This document shows, piece by piece, positions 34,424 through 42,931 of a stretch of 64,000 bases of DNA. Under the pieces are notes generated by a model. It ran no database searches, was not told the DNA's origin, and saw nothing but the letters and a program-made list of their open reading frames with translations. Position numbers and translations under genes: made by a program. Every line of letters starts with the position of its first letter. The first letter of the stretch is position 1. This DNA comes from Hymenobacter sp. DG01. Its GTDB lineage: Bacteria; Bacteroidota; Bacteroidia; Cytophagales; Hymenobacteraceae. Location: contig NZ_CP040936.1 in assembly GCF_006352025.1 (NCBI RefSeq), forward strand, positions 2,418,001 to 2,482,000, in the 5' to 3' direction.

Positions 34424-35140
34424 CTATATAGGCTGTTTTTCAGCTGATTGCAGTTGCTTTTTAAATCGTTTTTTTACTGCAATTTCCAGGTGCTTCAGCA
34501 GCGGAATGGCTATAATCAGCCAGCCGGCTCCTGCCGTGAAGCCCGCCAGCACGTCGGTGGCGTAGTGCACCCGCAGGTACACCCGCGTCAGGCCGATGAG
34601 CAGAATCAGCAGCAGCAGCGCGGCTACCAGGGGGTAGCGCACGGCCGGCCGCCGCACATGCGTCCAGACCAGGTAAATAAGCAGCCCGTAGAATGAAGCC
34701 GATATCATGGCGTGTCCGCTGGGGAAGCTCAGGCCCGAGGCTGAGGTAAGCGGCAGCAAGGGGCGCGGCCGGTGGTAGAGCTGCTTGAGCACCAAGTTCA
34801 GGGTGATGCTACCCAGGGCTACCACCGGTATCAGCAGGGAGTACCAGCGGTGACGCTTGGCTACCAGAAACCAGCCAATCAGTAGCAAAGCCGCCGCGGA
34901 AATAAAGTTGCGCGAAGCCAGAAACGTAATGCCTTCCACCCACTGCTGCCGGTCGGGGCCCAGCAGCTGCCGCGACCACCGAAACGCGGCGGCATCAAAT
35001 GTGGCCGCATCCTGGTCGAACACTTCCCGGCTCAGGGCCAGAAAAAGCACCACGCCCAGCGTGCCCAGCATAAGGGTAATAGCAAATTCGGTTACGAAAA
35101 GGGTAATTCCGGCCAGCAGCCGGCGCAACGTCGTCGTCAT
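34424..35140 (-). CDS. PAP2 family membrane phosphatase
   Basis: A 238-residue paralogue of the PAP2 phosphatase at 33307-33984, also with about six membrane segments. The motifs are KQLYHRPRP, FPSGHAM and TRVYLRVHYATD, so the active site is intact. The C-terminus is a basic cytoplasmic tail (LKHLEIAVKKRFKKQLQ). Both genes run on the minus strand around tRNA-Leu, suggesting local duplication. The substrate is unknown; lipid phosphate or undecaprenyl pyrophosphate is likely from the family. Confidence 0.93.
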   Translation of the reverse strand: MTTTLRRLLAGITLFVTEFAITLMLGTLGVVLFLALSREVFDQDAATFDAAAFRWSRQLLGPDRQQWVEGITFLASRNFISAAALLLIGWFLVAKRHRWYSLLIPVVALGSITLNLVLKQLYHRPRPLLPLTSASGLSFPSGHAMISASFYGLLIYLVWTHVRRPAVRYPLVAALLLLILLIGLTRVYLRVHYATDVLAGFTAGAGWLIIAIPLLKHLEIAVKKRFKKQLQSAEKQPI

Positions 35141-35204
35141 AGCTTCTGATACGATGCGGCCGGTAATTTGTCGATGCGCCCTCCTACCCCGCTAAAATCT
35201 GCAG

Positions 35205-35304
35205 TAGCGCGAAAATCCGTTTCGCGACGAGCGCGGCGAGTATTTGGAACTGCGCAAAACCGGATACTCGCCGGCGGCTCGTCGCGAAACAGATTTTCGC
35301 GCTA
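35205..35304. repeat. nested inverted repeat, TAGCGCGAAAATC family
   Basis: Outer arms of 28 bp (35205-35232, 35277-35304), starting TAGCGCGAAAATC on each strand, differ at one base. Inner perfect arms GGCGAGTAT (35235-35243) and ATACTCGCC (35264-35272) extend the stem. The element lies between the divergent PAP2 and methyltransferase genes and ends 13 bp before the latter's -7 box. Confidence 0.88.
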
Positions 35305-35317
35305 GTGTTTACAGCTC

Positions 35318-35325
35318 TAGCTTTG
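35318..35325 (+). promoter_or_regulatory. -7 element before the methyltransferase gene
   Basis: TAGCTTTG followed by CGT and then the ATG at 35329. The transcript would be leaderless. It fixes the start over an in-frame GTG 24 nt upstream. Confidence 0.5.
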
Positions 35326-35328
35326 CGT

Positions 35329-35973
35329 ATGCCTCGTCTTCCTGATTCCGGCTTCGATGCTGTGGCCTCCTTTTATGACCCACTGGCCCGGCTGGTGTAC
35401 GGGCGCAGCCTGCGGCAGGCGCAGCAGGCCGCGCTGGAAGCGGGTTTGCCCACAAGTGAGGGCCGCGTGCTCATTATTGGGGGCGGCACGGGCTGGGTGC
35501 TGGGCGCGGTGCTGCGGCGCCGACCCAACGCCCAGGTACTGTACCTGGAAGCCTCGCCCCAAATGCTGAACCGCAGTCAGGCCTGGCTAGCGAAAACCCT
35601 ACCCCAGCACATAAGCCAAGTGGAATTCAGGCTGGGAACGGAGGCTGCTTTGGGAACTGATGAACAGTTTGCGACGGTGGTGGCCTTTTTCTTCTTGGAC
35701 CTGTTCGAGCCCCATCGGCTGCAGCGGCTGGTGCAGAGGCTGCACGCGGCGCTGGCCCCGGGCGGGGCCTGGCTTCTGGCCGATTTTGCCGCGCCCCAGC
35801 GCTGGTGGCACGCGCTGCTGCTAGGGCTAATGTATTGGTTTTTCGGCCTTACTACCGGCATCAGCGCGCGGCGGCGCCCGCCCATAGAAGCGGAGCTGAG
35901 GCGGCTGGGCTTATCGGGAGTACCGGCCGGCCGGTTTTTCGGGGAGATGATAGAGGCCAGCGTGTGGCGGTAG
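35329..35973 (+). CDS. class I SAM-dependent methyltransferase
   Basis: A 214-residue methyltransferase-fold protein. GRVLIIGGGTGWVLGAVLRRRPNAQVLYLEASPQML spans motif I (GGGTG) and the acidic end of strand 2 (Glu in YLEAS). VVAFFFLDLFEP is motif II/IV and LAPGGAWLLADF motif III. The short hydrophobic stretch HALLLGLMYWFFGLTTGI near residue 165 could touch the membrane. The overall pattern is like UbiE/Coq5-type lipid or quinone methyltransferases, but the substrate is unknown. Start chosen from the -7 box and MPRLPDSGFDAVASFYDPLA, a family-like N-terminus. Confidence 0.85.
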   Translation: MPRLPDSGFDAVASFYDPLARLVYGRSLRQAQQAALEAGLPTSEGRVLIIGGGTGWVLGAVLRRRPNAQVLYLEASPQMLNRSQAWLAKTLPQHISQVEFRLGTEAALGTDEQFATVVAFFFLDLFEPHRLQRLVQRLHAALAPGGAWLLADFAAPQRWWHALLLGLMYWFFGLTTGISARRRPPIEAELRRLGLSGVPAGRFFGEMIEASVWR

Positions 35974-36092
35974 GCAGCTGCGTCTGCCCGAAACCACGCA
36001 CCCTTCTCGAGTTTCTGACCTCAATGCTGTCAGCTCTGCCGCAGACGTGTTAGGTTAGCGTTTCCTTTCTATTCCTTTTCATTTCTCTGCGT

Positions 36093-37949
36093 ATGACCCT
36101 GCGGAAAACCGCCGCGCTGCTGCTGCTGGCCCTACCCCTCACGCTGGCCCGAACCACGCAGGCCCAGGCCCCGGTTCAGTACAATCTTTCCTTCCCGAAT
36201 GCGGTACACCACGAGGCGCGCATTACGGCCACGTTCCGGGAGCTGCCGGCCGGGCCGCTGCAGGTGCGCATGGCCCGCTCCTCGCCCGGCCGCTACGCCC
36301 TCCACGAATTCGCCAAGAACGTGTATGACGTGCAGGCCACGGACTCCAAAGGCAAGAGTCTGTCTGTAGTGAAGTCGGACCCTTATGGGTGGACGGTAGC
36401 CGGCCACGATGGCACCGTGACGTTTACATACACCCTGTTCGGCGACCGGACCGATGGCACCTATGCTGGCATCGACAGCCGCCACGCCCACCTGAACGCT
36501 CCCGCTACCCTGGCGTACGCTCAGGGCCTGGAGCAGCGCCCGGCGGAGGTGAAGTTTGCCCTACCCCAGGGCTGGACGGTAGCCTCCCAGCTGCGGCCCG
36601 ACGCGGGTGGCGCCACCTGGTACGCCCCCAACCTGCAGTACCTCATGGATTCGCCTACCTCCCTGGGCCCGCAGCAAGTGCGCACCTGGCAGGAACAAGG
36701 CAAAACCATTGAGCTGCAGGTGCTGCACGATGGTACGCCGGCCGAGCTGGATGCCTACACCGAGCAAACCAAGAAGATTGTGAAGGAGGCCGCCGCCATT
36801 TTCGGAGGCCTGCCCGACTACGACTTCGGGCGCTACACCTTCGTGGCCAACTACCTGCCCCAGACCAGCTCCGACGGCATGGAGCACCGCAACTCCACCA
36901 GCCTCACCAGCAGCCGCCCCCTGCGCGGCTCCGGCGCCATTGATAACCTGGGTACCGTCTCGCACGAGTTTTTCCATAGCTGGAATGTGGAGCGCCTGCG
37001 CCCCCAGGACCTGGAGCCCTTTGACTTCCAGCGCGCCAACATGAGCAGCAACCTGTGGTTTGCCGAGGGCTTCACGCAGTACTACGGCGAGCTGCTCCTG
37101 CGCCGGGCGGGCATCTACACCGATGAGCAATATTGCCAGGAAGCCCTCAGCGGCATTGTAGATGCCATGCTGACCATGCCCGGCCCGAAGCGCTACTCGC
37201 CGGTGTACATGAGCCAGCAGGCGCCCTTCGTGGATGCCGCCGCGGCCATCGACCCCAGCAACCGCTCGAACACCTACCTGAGCTACTACTATATTGGGGC
37301 GGGCAATGCCCTGGCCCTGGATCTGCAGCTGCGGCAGCGCTTCAAAACCGACCTCGACACGTATATGCGCGCCCTCTGGAAAGAGCACGGCCAGCAGCAG
37401 AACTATGCCCCCGCCAAGCCCTACACCCTCCGCGACCTGCAGCGGGTGCTGGGCCTGGTAACCAAGGATACCACCTTTGCCGGTCAGTTTTTCCGCCAGC
37501 ACATTACCGGCCACGAGGCGCATAACTACGAGCAACTCCTGGCACCGGCTGGGTTGCTAGTGCGCCGGGCCCAGGCGGGCCAGGCCACCCTGGAAGCCCG
37601 GATGCAATTTAACCCCGACAGCAGCGCCACCCTGGGTACTACTCTGCTGGGCAGCCCCTTCTACCTCGCTGGCCTCGACCGGGAAGATGTAGTACTGAGG
37701 CTGAATGGCCGCAAGCCCACCAATGCCAAGGAGGTGCAGAAGCTCCTAGCGGCTCATAAACCCGGCGACGTAATTCAGGTGGAAGCCCGCGCCCGCGACG
37801 GGGTACGCACCGTGCCGGTTACCCTCCAGGAAAACTCCGACCTAGAAGTCGTGCCCTACGAACAGGCTAGCCGCCCTCTGACCAAAGCCCAAAAGAAATT
37901 CCGGGACGAGTGGCTGGGCAGCAAAGCTCCGGTAAAGTCGAAGCGGTAA
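36093..37949 (+). CDS. M61 family peptidase with PDZ domain
   Basis: A secreted 618-residue metalloaminopeptidase-like protein of the glycyl aminopeptidase family. The signal peptide ends near residue 24 (TTQAQA). An N-terminal beta domain (about 27-200) is followed by the catalytic domain, with zinc motif HEFFH at 291-295 and the third ligand Glu325 in FAEGFTQYYGEL. The DGMEHRNST segment (261-269) holds the conserved GMEH. Residues about 500-600 form a PDZ domain (LLGSPFYLAGLDREDVVLRLNGRK). The basic C-terminal end is unusual but minor. Single gene with its own terminator; periplasmic peptide turnover is likely. Confidence 0.93.
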   Translation: MTLRKTAALLLLALPLTLARTTQAQAPVQYNLSFPNAVHHEARITATFRELPAGPLQVRMARSSPGRYALHEFAKNVYDVQATDSKGKSLSVVKSDPYGWTVAGHDGTVTFTYTLFGDRTDGTYAGIDSRHAHLNAPATLAYAQGLEQRPAEVKFALPQGWTVASQLRPDAGGATWYAPNLQYLMDSPTSLGPQQVRTWQEQGKTIELQVLHDGTPAELDAYTEQTKKIVKEAAAIFGGLPDYDFGRYTFVANYLPQTSSDGMEHRNSTSLTSSRPLRGSGAIDNLGTVSHEFFHSWNVERLRPQDLEPFDFQRANMSSNLWFAEGFTQYYGELLLRRAGIYTDEQYCQEALSGIVDAMLTMPGPKRYSPVYMSQQAPFVDAAAAIDPSNRSNTYLSYYYIGAGNALALDLQLRQRFKTDLDTYMRALWKEHGQQQNYAPAKPYTLRDLQRVLGLVTKDTTFAGQFFRQHITGHEAHNYEQLLAPAGLLVRRAQAGQATLEARMQFNPDSSATLGTTLLGSPFYLAGLDREDVVLRLNGRKPTNAKEVQKLLAAHKPGDVIQVEARARDGVRTVPVTLQENSDLEVVPYEQASRPLTKAQKKFRDEWLGSKAPVKSKR

Positions 37950-37970
37950 TTTCCTACCCCTTCAAAAACC

Positions 37971-38008
37971 ACAAACCCCTGCCTTGCAGTTGCGAGGCAG
38001 GGGTTTGT
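37971..38008. terminator. bidirectional terminator
   Basis: ACAAACCCCTGCCT and AGGCAGGGGTTTGT pair perfectly (inner TGCAGTTGCG helps) between the convergent M61 gene and the DUF2007-like gene. Confidence 0.75.
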
Positions 38009-38041
38009 GCATGTAGCCCGGACCAATAGGCCAGAATACTA

Positions 38042-38695
38042 TTACTGACCCGCGTAAAAGCGCCAGGCCAGCACCAGCAGGAAGCCCACCGCGCCCAGCG
38101 CCAGAATGCGCAGGCCGTGGGCACGGTCCTGAGGGAGGAAGCCGTACACTTGCCGGCCATCAGGCAATTGCTTTTTGTGCGAGTACAGGTGCCAGCCAAT
38201 AAACAGGGCGATAATGCCGCCCAGCAGTGCCGTTACGTAGCCAAATATCACCCAGGCTTTTTGGCGGGGCTCGGGCTGGGCCAAATCCTGAATGCGTTGC
38301 TGCCGCAGGCGCTCCGTCAGGGCCGGACTAACGTCGTGGCCGCGCTGGCGCAGAATACGGCGGGCCAGGGCCACATCAAAGCTGTTCCACTCGTCGGGCT
38401 TGAGCAGGATGTCGAGTAGCTCGTCGTCGGTGAAGTTGAACAGGTAGTGGTCGGCGGGGGCGCTGGCGGTTAGCTCGTCGCTGGCGGCCAGCTCCAGGGC
38501 GTGGGCCCGCTCAAAGTCCTCGGGGCGCAGCTGCACCACGAAGTAGGTGCTGGTGGGGTTGAAGGCAAACGAAGGGTCGATGCGCGGCTGATCGAAGACG
38601 GTTTCGTAGGGAATGTCGTGCTCGTGCAGCAGCTGGAGCAGAGGCTGGGCCGCTTCCACGGAGGCAAACCGCTGATAGGATTGATAGTCAGACAT
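38042..38695 (-). CDS. DUF2007-like protein with two C-terminal membrane segments
   Basis: A 217-residue protein. Residues about 7-75 (YQRFASVEAAQPLLQLLHEHDI, then FVVQLRPEDFERAHAL) resemble the small DUF2007 ferredoxin-like domain. A charged middle contains a possible helical repeat (DELLDILLKPDEWNSFDVALARRILRQRG). Two membrane segments lie near 147-166 and 194-213. It is probably anchored in the inner membrane with the N-terminal domain in the cytoplasm. No known role. It converges with M61 and is divergent from a secreted protein gene. Confidence 0.75.
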   Translation of the reverse strand: MSDYQSYQRFASVEAAQPLLQLLHEHDIPYETVFDQPRIDPSFAFNPTSTYFVVQLRPEDFERAHALELAASDELTASAPADHYLFNFTDDELLDILLKPDEWNSFDVALARRILRQRGHDVSPALTERLRQQRIQDLAQPEPRQKAWVIFGYVTALLGGIIALFIGWHLYSHKKQLPDGRQVYGFLPQDRAHGLRILALGAVGFLLVLAWRFYAGQ

Positions 38696-38815
38696 AGGGT
38701 AGCAAGGTAAACGGCAGTGAAGGTGGCAGTTTTTTCCGGGCCGGGCACGGTAACGGGCCGCCCAGCGTTTCGTACCTTAGATGCCGGTTCACCCAACGGT
38801 TCCGGCCGCCTCCTT

Positions 38816-39385
38816 ATGCTCCGATGCCTTTCCCTTCTCACCTTCGGCCTGCTGCTGGCCGGCGCGGCTCAGGCCCAGGCGCCTGAACAGCCCGCCCCTA
38901 CCCCCCGGCTGGGCCTGAAGCCTTCGTACAGCCTCAACGCCGGGGCTATGTTTGCGGGCCGCTACGGCTCGGCTACCTACCTCAGCCCTACGGTTTCCGT
39001 GCCGGTTACCAACCGCTTCTCGGTGTTTGGCGGCGTTACCTATATGCGCGTGATGCCGGGCGCGGCGTACATGCCTTTTGGCGAGGCTGGCCGCTTCGGG
39101 GCTACGGCCCAGAACCGCTACCTCATTCAGGGCGGTGGCCAATACGCGTTATCGCCGCGCGTAACCCTAACGGGCTCGGCGTGGAAAGACCTGACGCCTA
39201 CCTCCGGTTTTCAGGTGAACCCTTACGCCGGTTTTGGGGGTAACCTGGGTTCCGGCGTGAACCTGCGCGCCGACTACCACATCACGGAGAACTTCTCGGT
39301 GTCGGGTGGCGTGCGGGTGAGCAACGGCGCTACGGCTTACCCTGGTGCCTATTCGCCGCTCTACGGGCCGGGCGGGTACTGGTAA
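38816..39385 (+). CDS. secreted beta-rich protein, probable outer-membrane protein
   Basis: A 189-residue protein with a signal peptide (MLRCLSLLTFGLLLAGAAQAQA). The mature part alternates aromatic and small residues in many short strands (LSPTVSVPVTNRFSVFGGVTYMRV, RYLIQGGGQYALSPRVTLTGSAWKDL, LRADYHITENFSVSGGVRVSNG), consistent with a small outer-membrane beta barrel. It ends in GPGGYW, with the aromatic C-terminal residue common in outer-membrane proteins. No family recognised. The start was fixed by the signal peptide. A 36-bp-arm palindrome follows 10 bp after the stop. Confidence 0.75.
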   Translation: MLRCLSLLTFGLLLAGAAQAQAPEQPAPTPRLGLKPSYSLNAGAMFAGRYGSATYLSPTVSVPVTNRFSVFGGVTYMRVMPGAAYMPFGEAGRFGATAQNRYLIQGGGQYALSPRVTLTGSAWKDLTPTSGFQVNPYAGFGGNLGSGVNLRADYHITENFSVSGGVRVSNGATAYPGAYSPLYGPGGYW

Positions 39386-39395
39386 CTGTATATCC

Positions 39396-39498
39396 CCTCG
39401 TGTCATCCTGAGCACAGCGAAGGACCTCTACCGCTGACTAACTTAGAAATGAGTTACTCACAGTAGAGGTCCTTCGCTGTGCTCAGGATGACACGAGG
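39396..39498. repeat. perfect 36-bp-arm inverted repeat, GTCATCCTGAGC family
   Basis: Arms 39396-39431 and 39463-39498 are perfectly complementary over 36 bp, beginning CCTCGTGTCATCCTGAGC on each strand, with a 31-bp centre. Non-coding. It can form a very stable hairpin after the beta-barrel gene. Confidence 0.92.
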
Positions 39499-39552
39499 AT
39501 TTATTGTGTTTCTTTTGTCCCATTCCGTCTTTTCTATCATGTTCCGCCGCGC

Positions 39553-40569
39553 ATGGCCCCTACCCCTCGCTTCGTCCGCAACCCGCAACTGGCCACCATC
39601 AAGCCCAATTATCCCGGCAACAAAATGATAGGGGCCGAATACTGCAACGGCGAGGATCTGTACGAGCCCAATTTCGGCACCGTTATTAAGTGGCAGCTGA
39701 GCGAAAACCCGCAGAAGGAAGAAAAAAAGGCCGATACCTGGGTACCAGAGGTGGTGGACTGCACGTCGTTTCTGCAAAGCCAGGAAGATGGCTTGGTGTG
39801 GCTGGGGCACGCCTCGTTTCTGCTGCGCATCGGTGGCAAAACCATTGTTTTTGATCCAGTGCTGTTTTCGTCCATAGGGTTGCGCCACCGTCACCCGCTG
39901 CCCTGCCGCCCCGAGGACCTGACCAACCTCGACTACCTGCTGCTCAGCCACGGCCACCGCGACCATCTGGACGAAAAATCCATCAAGCTGCTGGCCCGCC
40001 AGAATCCGCAGCTGCGGGCGTTCGGGCCTCTAGGTATGGCCGGACTGGTGCGCGGCATGGCCCGCACCTTGCCCGTACAGGAAGCCGGCTGGTGGCAGCA
40101 GTTCGATTTAGGCCCCGATGCGCCCTTCGAGCTGTTCTACCTCCCGGCCTCGCACTGGCACCGTCGCGGCCTCTTCGACCTGAACACGGTGCTATGGGGT
40201 TCCTTCCTGCTGCGCCTGCCCGATGGCCGCACCCTATACTTTATGGGCGACACCTCCATGGCCGACCATTTCGAGGCCATTGAAAAGCAGTTTGGCCCCC
40301 TGGATGTGGTGCTGCTTCCCATCGGGGCCTACAAGCCGCCCTACATGATGCAGATGAGCCACGTAAACCCGCACGAAGCGGCCAAAGCGGCCAACCTGCT
40401 GCGGGCCGGCCACTTGGTACCCATGCACTACGGCACCTTCGACCTGAGCGACGAACCGGCTTCTGAACCCATTCGGGAGCTGCAACTAGTCGCCAACGGC
40501 AAAATGCTGCGCGGGGAGCTACACGTACCGGCCGTGGGCGAGGTGCTGCGCTGGCAGGAGTGGGAGTAA
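39553..40569 (+). CDS. MBL-fold metallo-hydrolase, NAPE-PLD-like
   Basis: A 338-residue cytoplasmic metallo-beta-lactamase-fold hydrolase. VWLGHASFLLRIGGKTIVFDPVL is the N-terminal strand region, LLSHGHRDHLD is the HxHxDH dinuclear metal motif, LPASHWHRRG and YFMGDTSMADHF give further ligands, and LVPMHYGTFDLSDEP carries the last His. The WLGHA start and HWHRRG motif are close to the N-acyl-phosphatidylethanolamine phospholipase D-like / UlaG-like branch. Substrate in this organism is unknown; phospholipid headgroup hydrolysis is a possibility only. Single gene. Confidence 0.88.
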   Translation: MAPTPRFVRNPQLATIKPNYPGNKMIGAEYCNGEDLYEPNFGTVIKWQLSENPQKEEKKADTWVPEVVDCTSFLQSQEDGLVWLGHASFLLRIGGKTIVFDPVLFSSIGLRHRHPLPCRPEDLTNLDYLLLSHGHRDHLDEKSIKLLARQNPQLRAFGPLGMAGLVRGMARTLPVQEAGWWQQFDLGPDAPFELFYLPASHWHRRGLFDLNTVLWGSFLLRLPDGRTLYFMGDTSMADHFEAIEKQFGPLDVVLLPIGAYKPPYMMQMSHVNPHEAAKAANLLRAGHLVPMHYGTFDLSDEPASEPIRELQLVANGKMLRGELHVPAVGEVLRWQEWE

Positions 40570-40584
40570 GCTCAGTTGTTGGTT

Positions 40585-40755
40585 GAGGGTTGCCAGATGT
40601 CAGTTGGGGCATTGCGCACGAGTATGCGCTTGAGTATGCGCTATTGTTGATTGGTTGTTGGTAGCTTTGAAACCTGTTTTCAACTGATGCGGCTGCTACC
40701 GGTCGGTTTGCTCTGAAGCATACTGACAACCGGCAACTGACAACCGGCAACTGAA
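40585..40755. repeat. degenerate GTTGGTTG/CCGGCAACTGA repeats
   Basis: The region between the MBL and symporter genes holds CAGTTGTTGGTTG, GGTTGCCAGATGTCAGTTG and, near the end, two tandem ACCGGCAACTGA copies. These can pair loosely with each other. The same words recur at 56831-57131. Confidence 0.55.
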
Positions 40756-40761
40756 TCCCCC

Positions 40762-42243
40762 ATGTCTCCTACCCTCGTGCTGAGCCTGATTGCGGGCTAC
40801 TTCGTTGTTCTCATCATCATTGCCTACCTCACCTCCCGGAAGGCAACCAGCGAATCGTTCTTTATTGCCAACCGCAACGCGCCCTGGTACATGGTGGCGT
40901 TTGCTATGATTGGCACGTCGCTCTCGGGGGTGACGTTTATTTCGATTCCGGGCATGGTGGCGGGGCAAAGCTGGAGCTACATGGCCGTGGTGCTGGGCTA
41001 CATAGTGGGCTACCTCGTAATTGGCACCGTGCTCATGCCGCTGTACTACCGCCTGCGTTTAGTGAGCATCTATACTTACTTAGAGCAGCGCTTTGGCTTC
41101 TGGAGCTACAAAACCGGGGCCCTGTTCTTCCTTATTTCCCGGGCTGTGGGGGCGGCATTCCGGCTGTTTCTGGTGGCCGGCGTGCTGCAGTTTGCCGTGT
41201 TTGATCAGTTGGGGGTGCCGTTTGCGGTTACCGTAACGGTCAGCATCTTCCTGATTTATCTCTACACGTTCCGCGGAGGCCTCAAAACCATTCTCTGGAC
41301 CGATACCTTCCAGACCCTGGCCATGCTGGTGTGCGTGGGCGTGAGCATTTACCTGATGGCCGATGAGCTGAACCTGGGCTTTGCCGGGCTGGTGAAAACG
41401 GTCAAGGAAAGCTCCATGTCGCAGATTTACTTCTCGGACCCCAAGGACGATAAGTTTTTCTGGAAGCAATTCGCCTCCGGGGCCTTCATTACCATCGTCA
41501 TGACCGGCCTCGATCAGGATTTGATGCAGAAGAACCTGAGCTGCCGCAACCTGCAGGACGCCCAGAAAAACATGTTTTGGTTTACCATTGCCATTGTGCT
41601 GGTGAACGTGTTCTTCCTGTCGCTGGGCGTGCTGCTCTACCAGTTCGCGGCGGCCAAAGGTATCAGCCTGCCTACCAACCCGGCCACCGGCAAAGTCATC
41701 GGCGACAATGTGTTTCCGCTGCTGGCCACCAACCACTTCTCCCTGTTTGCGGGCATTGTGTTTATCCTGGGCATCATTGCCGTAACCTACGCCTCCGCCG
41801 ACTCGGCCCTGACGGCGCTTACTACCTCCTTCTGCGTGGACATGCTGGTAATTAGCCGCTACCCCGAGGCCCAGCAGAAGCGCATCCGCCAGGCCACCCA
41901 CTTCGGTTTCTCACTGGTGCTCATTGTTATCATCCTGATTTTCCGGGCCATTAACGACCAGAGCGTGATTACCTCGGTGTTTAAGGCGGCGGGCTACACC
42001 TACGGACCGCTGCTGGGGCTTTACTCCTTCGGTATCTTCACCAGCCGCGGCCTGCACGATAAGCTGGTGCTGCCCGTGTGCGTGGCGGCCCCGCTGCTGA
42101 CCTGGTTTATCAATGCTAATTCAAAAGACTGGTGGGGCTACGAGTTCGGGTTTGAGATTCTGATTCTGAATGGGTTACTTACTTTCCTTGGGCTGCTGGC
42201 AATTTCGCGTCCGCGCAACCTGGAATTGAACCCTGTTGCGTAG
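40762..42243 (+). CDS. sodium:solute symporter family transporter
   Basis: Inner-membrane transporter of 493 residues with about 13 hydrophobic segments (SSS family, LeuT-like fold). MIGTSLSGVTFISIPGMV is the TM1-2 region, and RAVGAAFRLFLVAGVL, YTFRGGLKTILWTDTFQ and TGLDQDLMQKNLSCRN are conserved SSS loops. ITYASADSAL-type sequence (VTYASADSALTALTTSF) is the TM8 sodium-site region. Substrate (sugar, proline-like or sialic-acid type) is not readable. Single gene. Confidence 0.92.
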   Translation: MSPTLVLSLIAGYFVVLIIIAYLTSRKATSESFFIANRNAPWYMVAFAMIGTSLSGVTFISIPGMVAGQSWSYMAVVLGYIVGYLVIGTVLMPLYYRLRLVSIYTYLEQRFGFWSYKTGALFFLISRAVGAAFRLFLVAGVLQFAVFDQLGVPFAVTVTVSIFLIYLYTFRGGLKTILWTDTFQTLAMLVCVGVSIYLMADELNLGFAGLVKTVKESSMSQIYFSDPKDDKFFWKQFASGAFITIVMTGLDQDLMQKNLSCRNLQDAQKNMFWFTIAIVLVNVFFLSLGVLLYQFAAAKGISLPTNPATGKVIGDNVFPLLATNHFSLFAGIVFILGIIAVTYASADSALTALTTSFCVDMLVISRYPEAQQKRIRQATHFGFSLVLIVIILIFRAINDQSVITSVFKAAGYTYGPLLGLYSFGIFTSRGLHDKLVLPVCVAAPLLTWFINANSKDWWGYEFGFEILILNGLLTFLGLLAISRPRNLELNPVA

Positions 42244-42270
42244 GGGTTGTTTAGGGGAGCGTACCTTTGC

Positions 42271-42288
42271 ATTCCGCTCGGAATGACA
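42271..42288. repeat. half-copy of the GTCATTCCGAGC repeat
   Basis: ATTCCGCTCGGAATGAC is a small self-complementary remnant identical to the end of the repeat at 12017-12032, in the gap before the TonB-like gene. Confidence 0.5.
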
Positions 42289-42337
42289 AGGCCAAAGATT
42301 ACTTACTAGTCGCTCAGCTCCCTGTCCTACCTATCCT

Positions 42338-42826
42338 ATGAAACATCTTTTCTTCATCTTCCTGCTCGTAGCTTTGGCCGCGGGCGGGGCCCAGGCCCAA
42401 ACTACCGCTGGTAACGTGCCGGCTAAGCAGCCCATTGAGCTGAAGCCCGGCCGCATGCAGCCCCAGGCCAAGCCCGCGCCCAACCGGCCCGACGCCCCGC
42501 CCCAGTTTCCGGGCGGTGCCCAGGGTTTGAACACGTTTTTTCAGCAAAATCTAAAGTATCCGGAAGCGGCCAGCGTCAAGCAAATCAGCGGCAACGTGGT
42601 GATGACCTTTACGGTGGAAGCCGACGGGCACCTGACTAACCCCTCGGTGGTGCAGCCTCTTTCGCCGGAGTGCGACACGGAGGCGCTGCGGGTGCTGGGC
42701 CAGATGCCGGCCTGGAAACCCGCCACCCGCAAAGGCCAGCCCGTTGCTACCCAGGTGCGCCTGCCCATCCCCTTCGGCAACTCCGAGGGGCTACAGGTGG
42801 AGCAGGGAAAGCCTAAATTTGAATAA
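42338..42826 (+). CDS. TonB C-terminal domain protein
   Basis: A 162-residue protein with an N-terminal hydrophobic signal (MKHLFFIFLLVALAAGGAQAQ), a Pro-rich linker (about 25-60) and a TonB-like C-terminal domain: LNTFFQQNLKYPEAASVKQISGNVVMTFTVEADGHL, then DTEALRVLGQMPAWKPATRKGQPV. It lacks a full-length periplasm-spanning linker and seems to have a cleavable signal rather than an anchor, so it may not be a true energy transducer. Such short TonB-domain proteins are common in Bacteroidota. Single gene. Confidence 0.85.
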   Translation: MKHLFFIFLLVALAAGGAQAQTTAGNVPAKQPIELKPGRMQPQAKPAPNRPDAPPQFPGGAQGLNTFFQQNLKYPEAASVKQISGNVVMTFTVEADGHLTNPSVVQPLSPECDTEALRVLGQMPAWKPATRKGQPVATQVRLPIPFGNSEGLQVEQGKPKFE

Positions 42827-42850
42827 CTGAACTCCAGACATGAGAAAAGA

Positions 42851-42908
42851 GAAGTGAGAACCCAAAGAGCGTTCAGCTAGTCCTGAGCCCTCTTCTGGTT
42901 CTCACTTC
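42851..42908. repeat. short inverted repeat GAAGTGAGAACC
   Basis: GAAGTGAGAACC (42851-42862) and GGTTCTCACTTC (42897-42908) are perfect 12-bp arms around 34 bp. Non-coding, just before the ABC exporter gene; could be a weak hairpin in its leader. Confidence 0.7.
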
Positions 42909-42931
42909 GCTGTTCTCACTTCTAACACACA

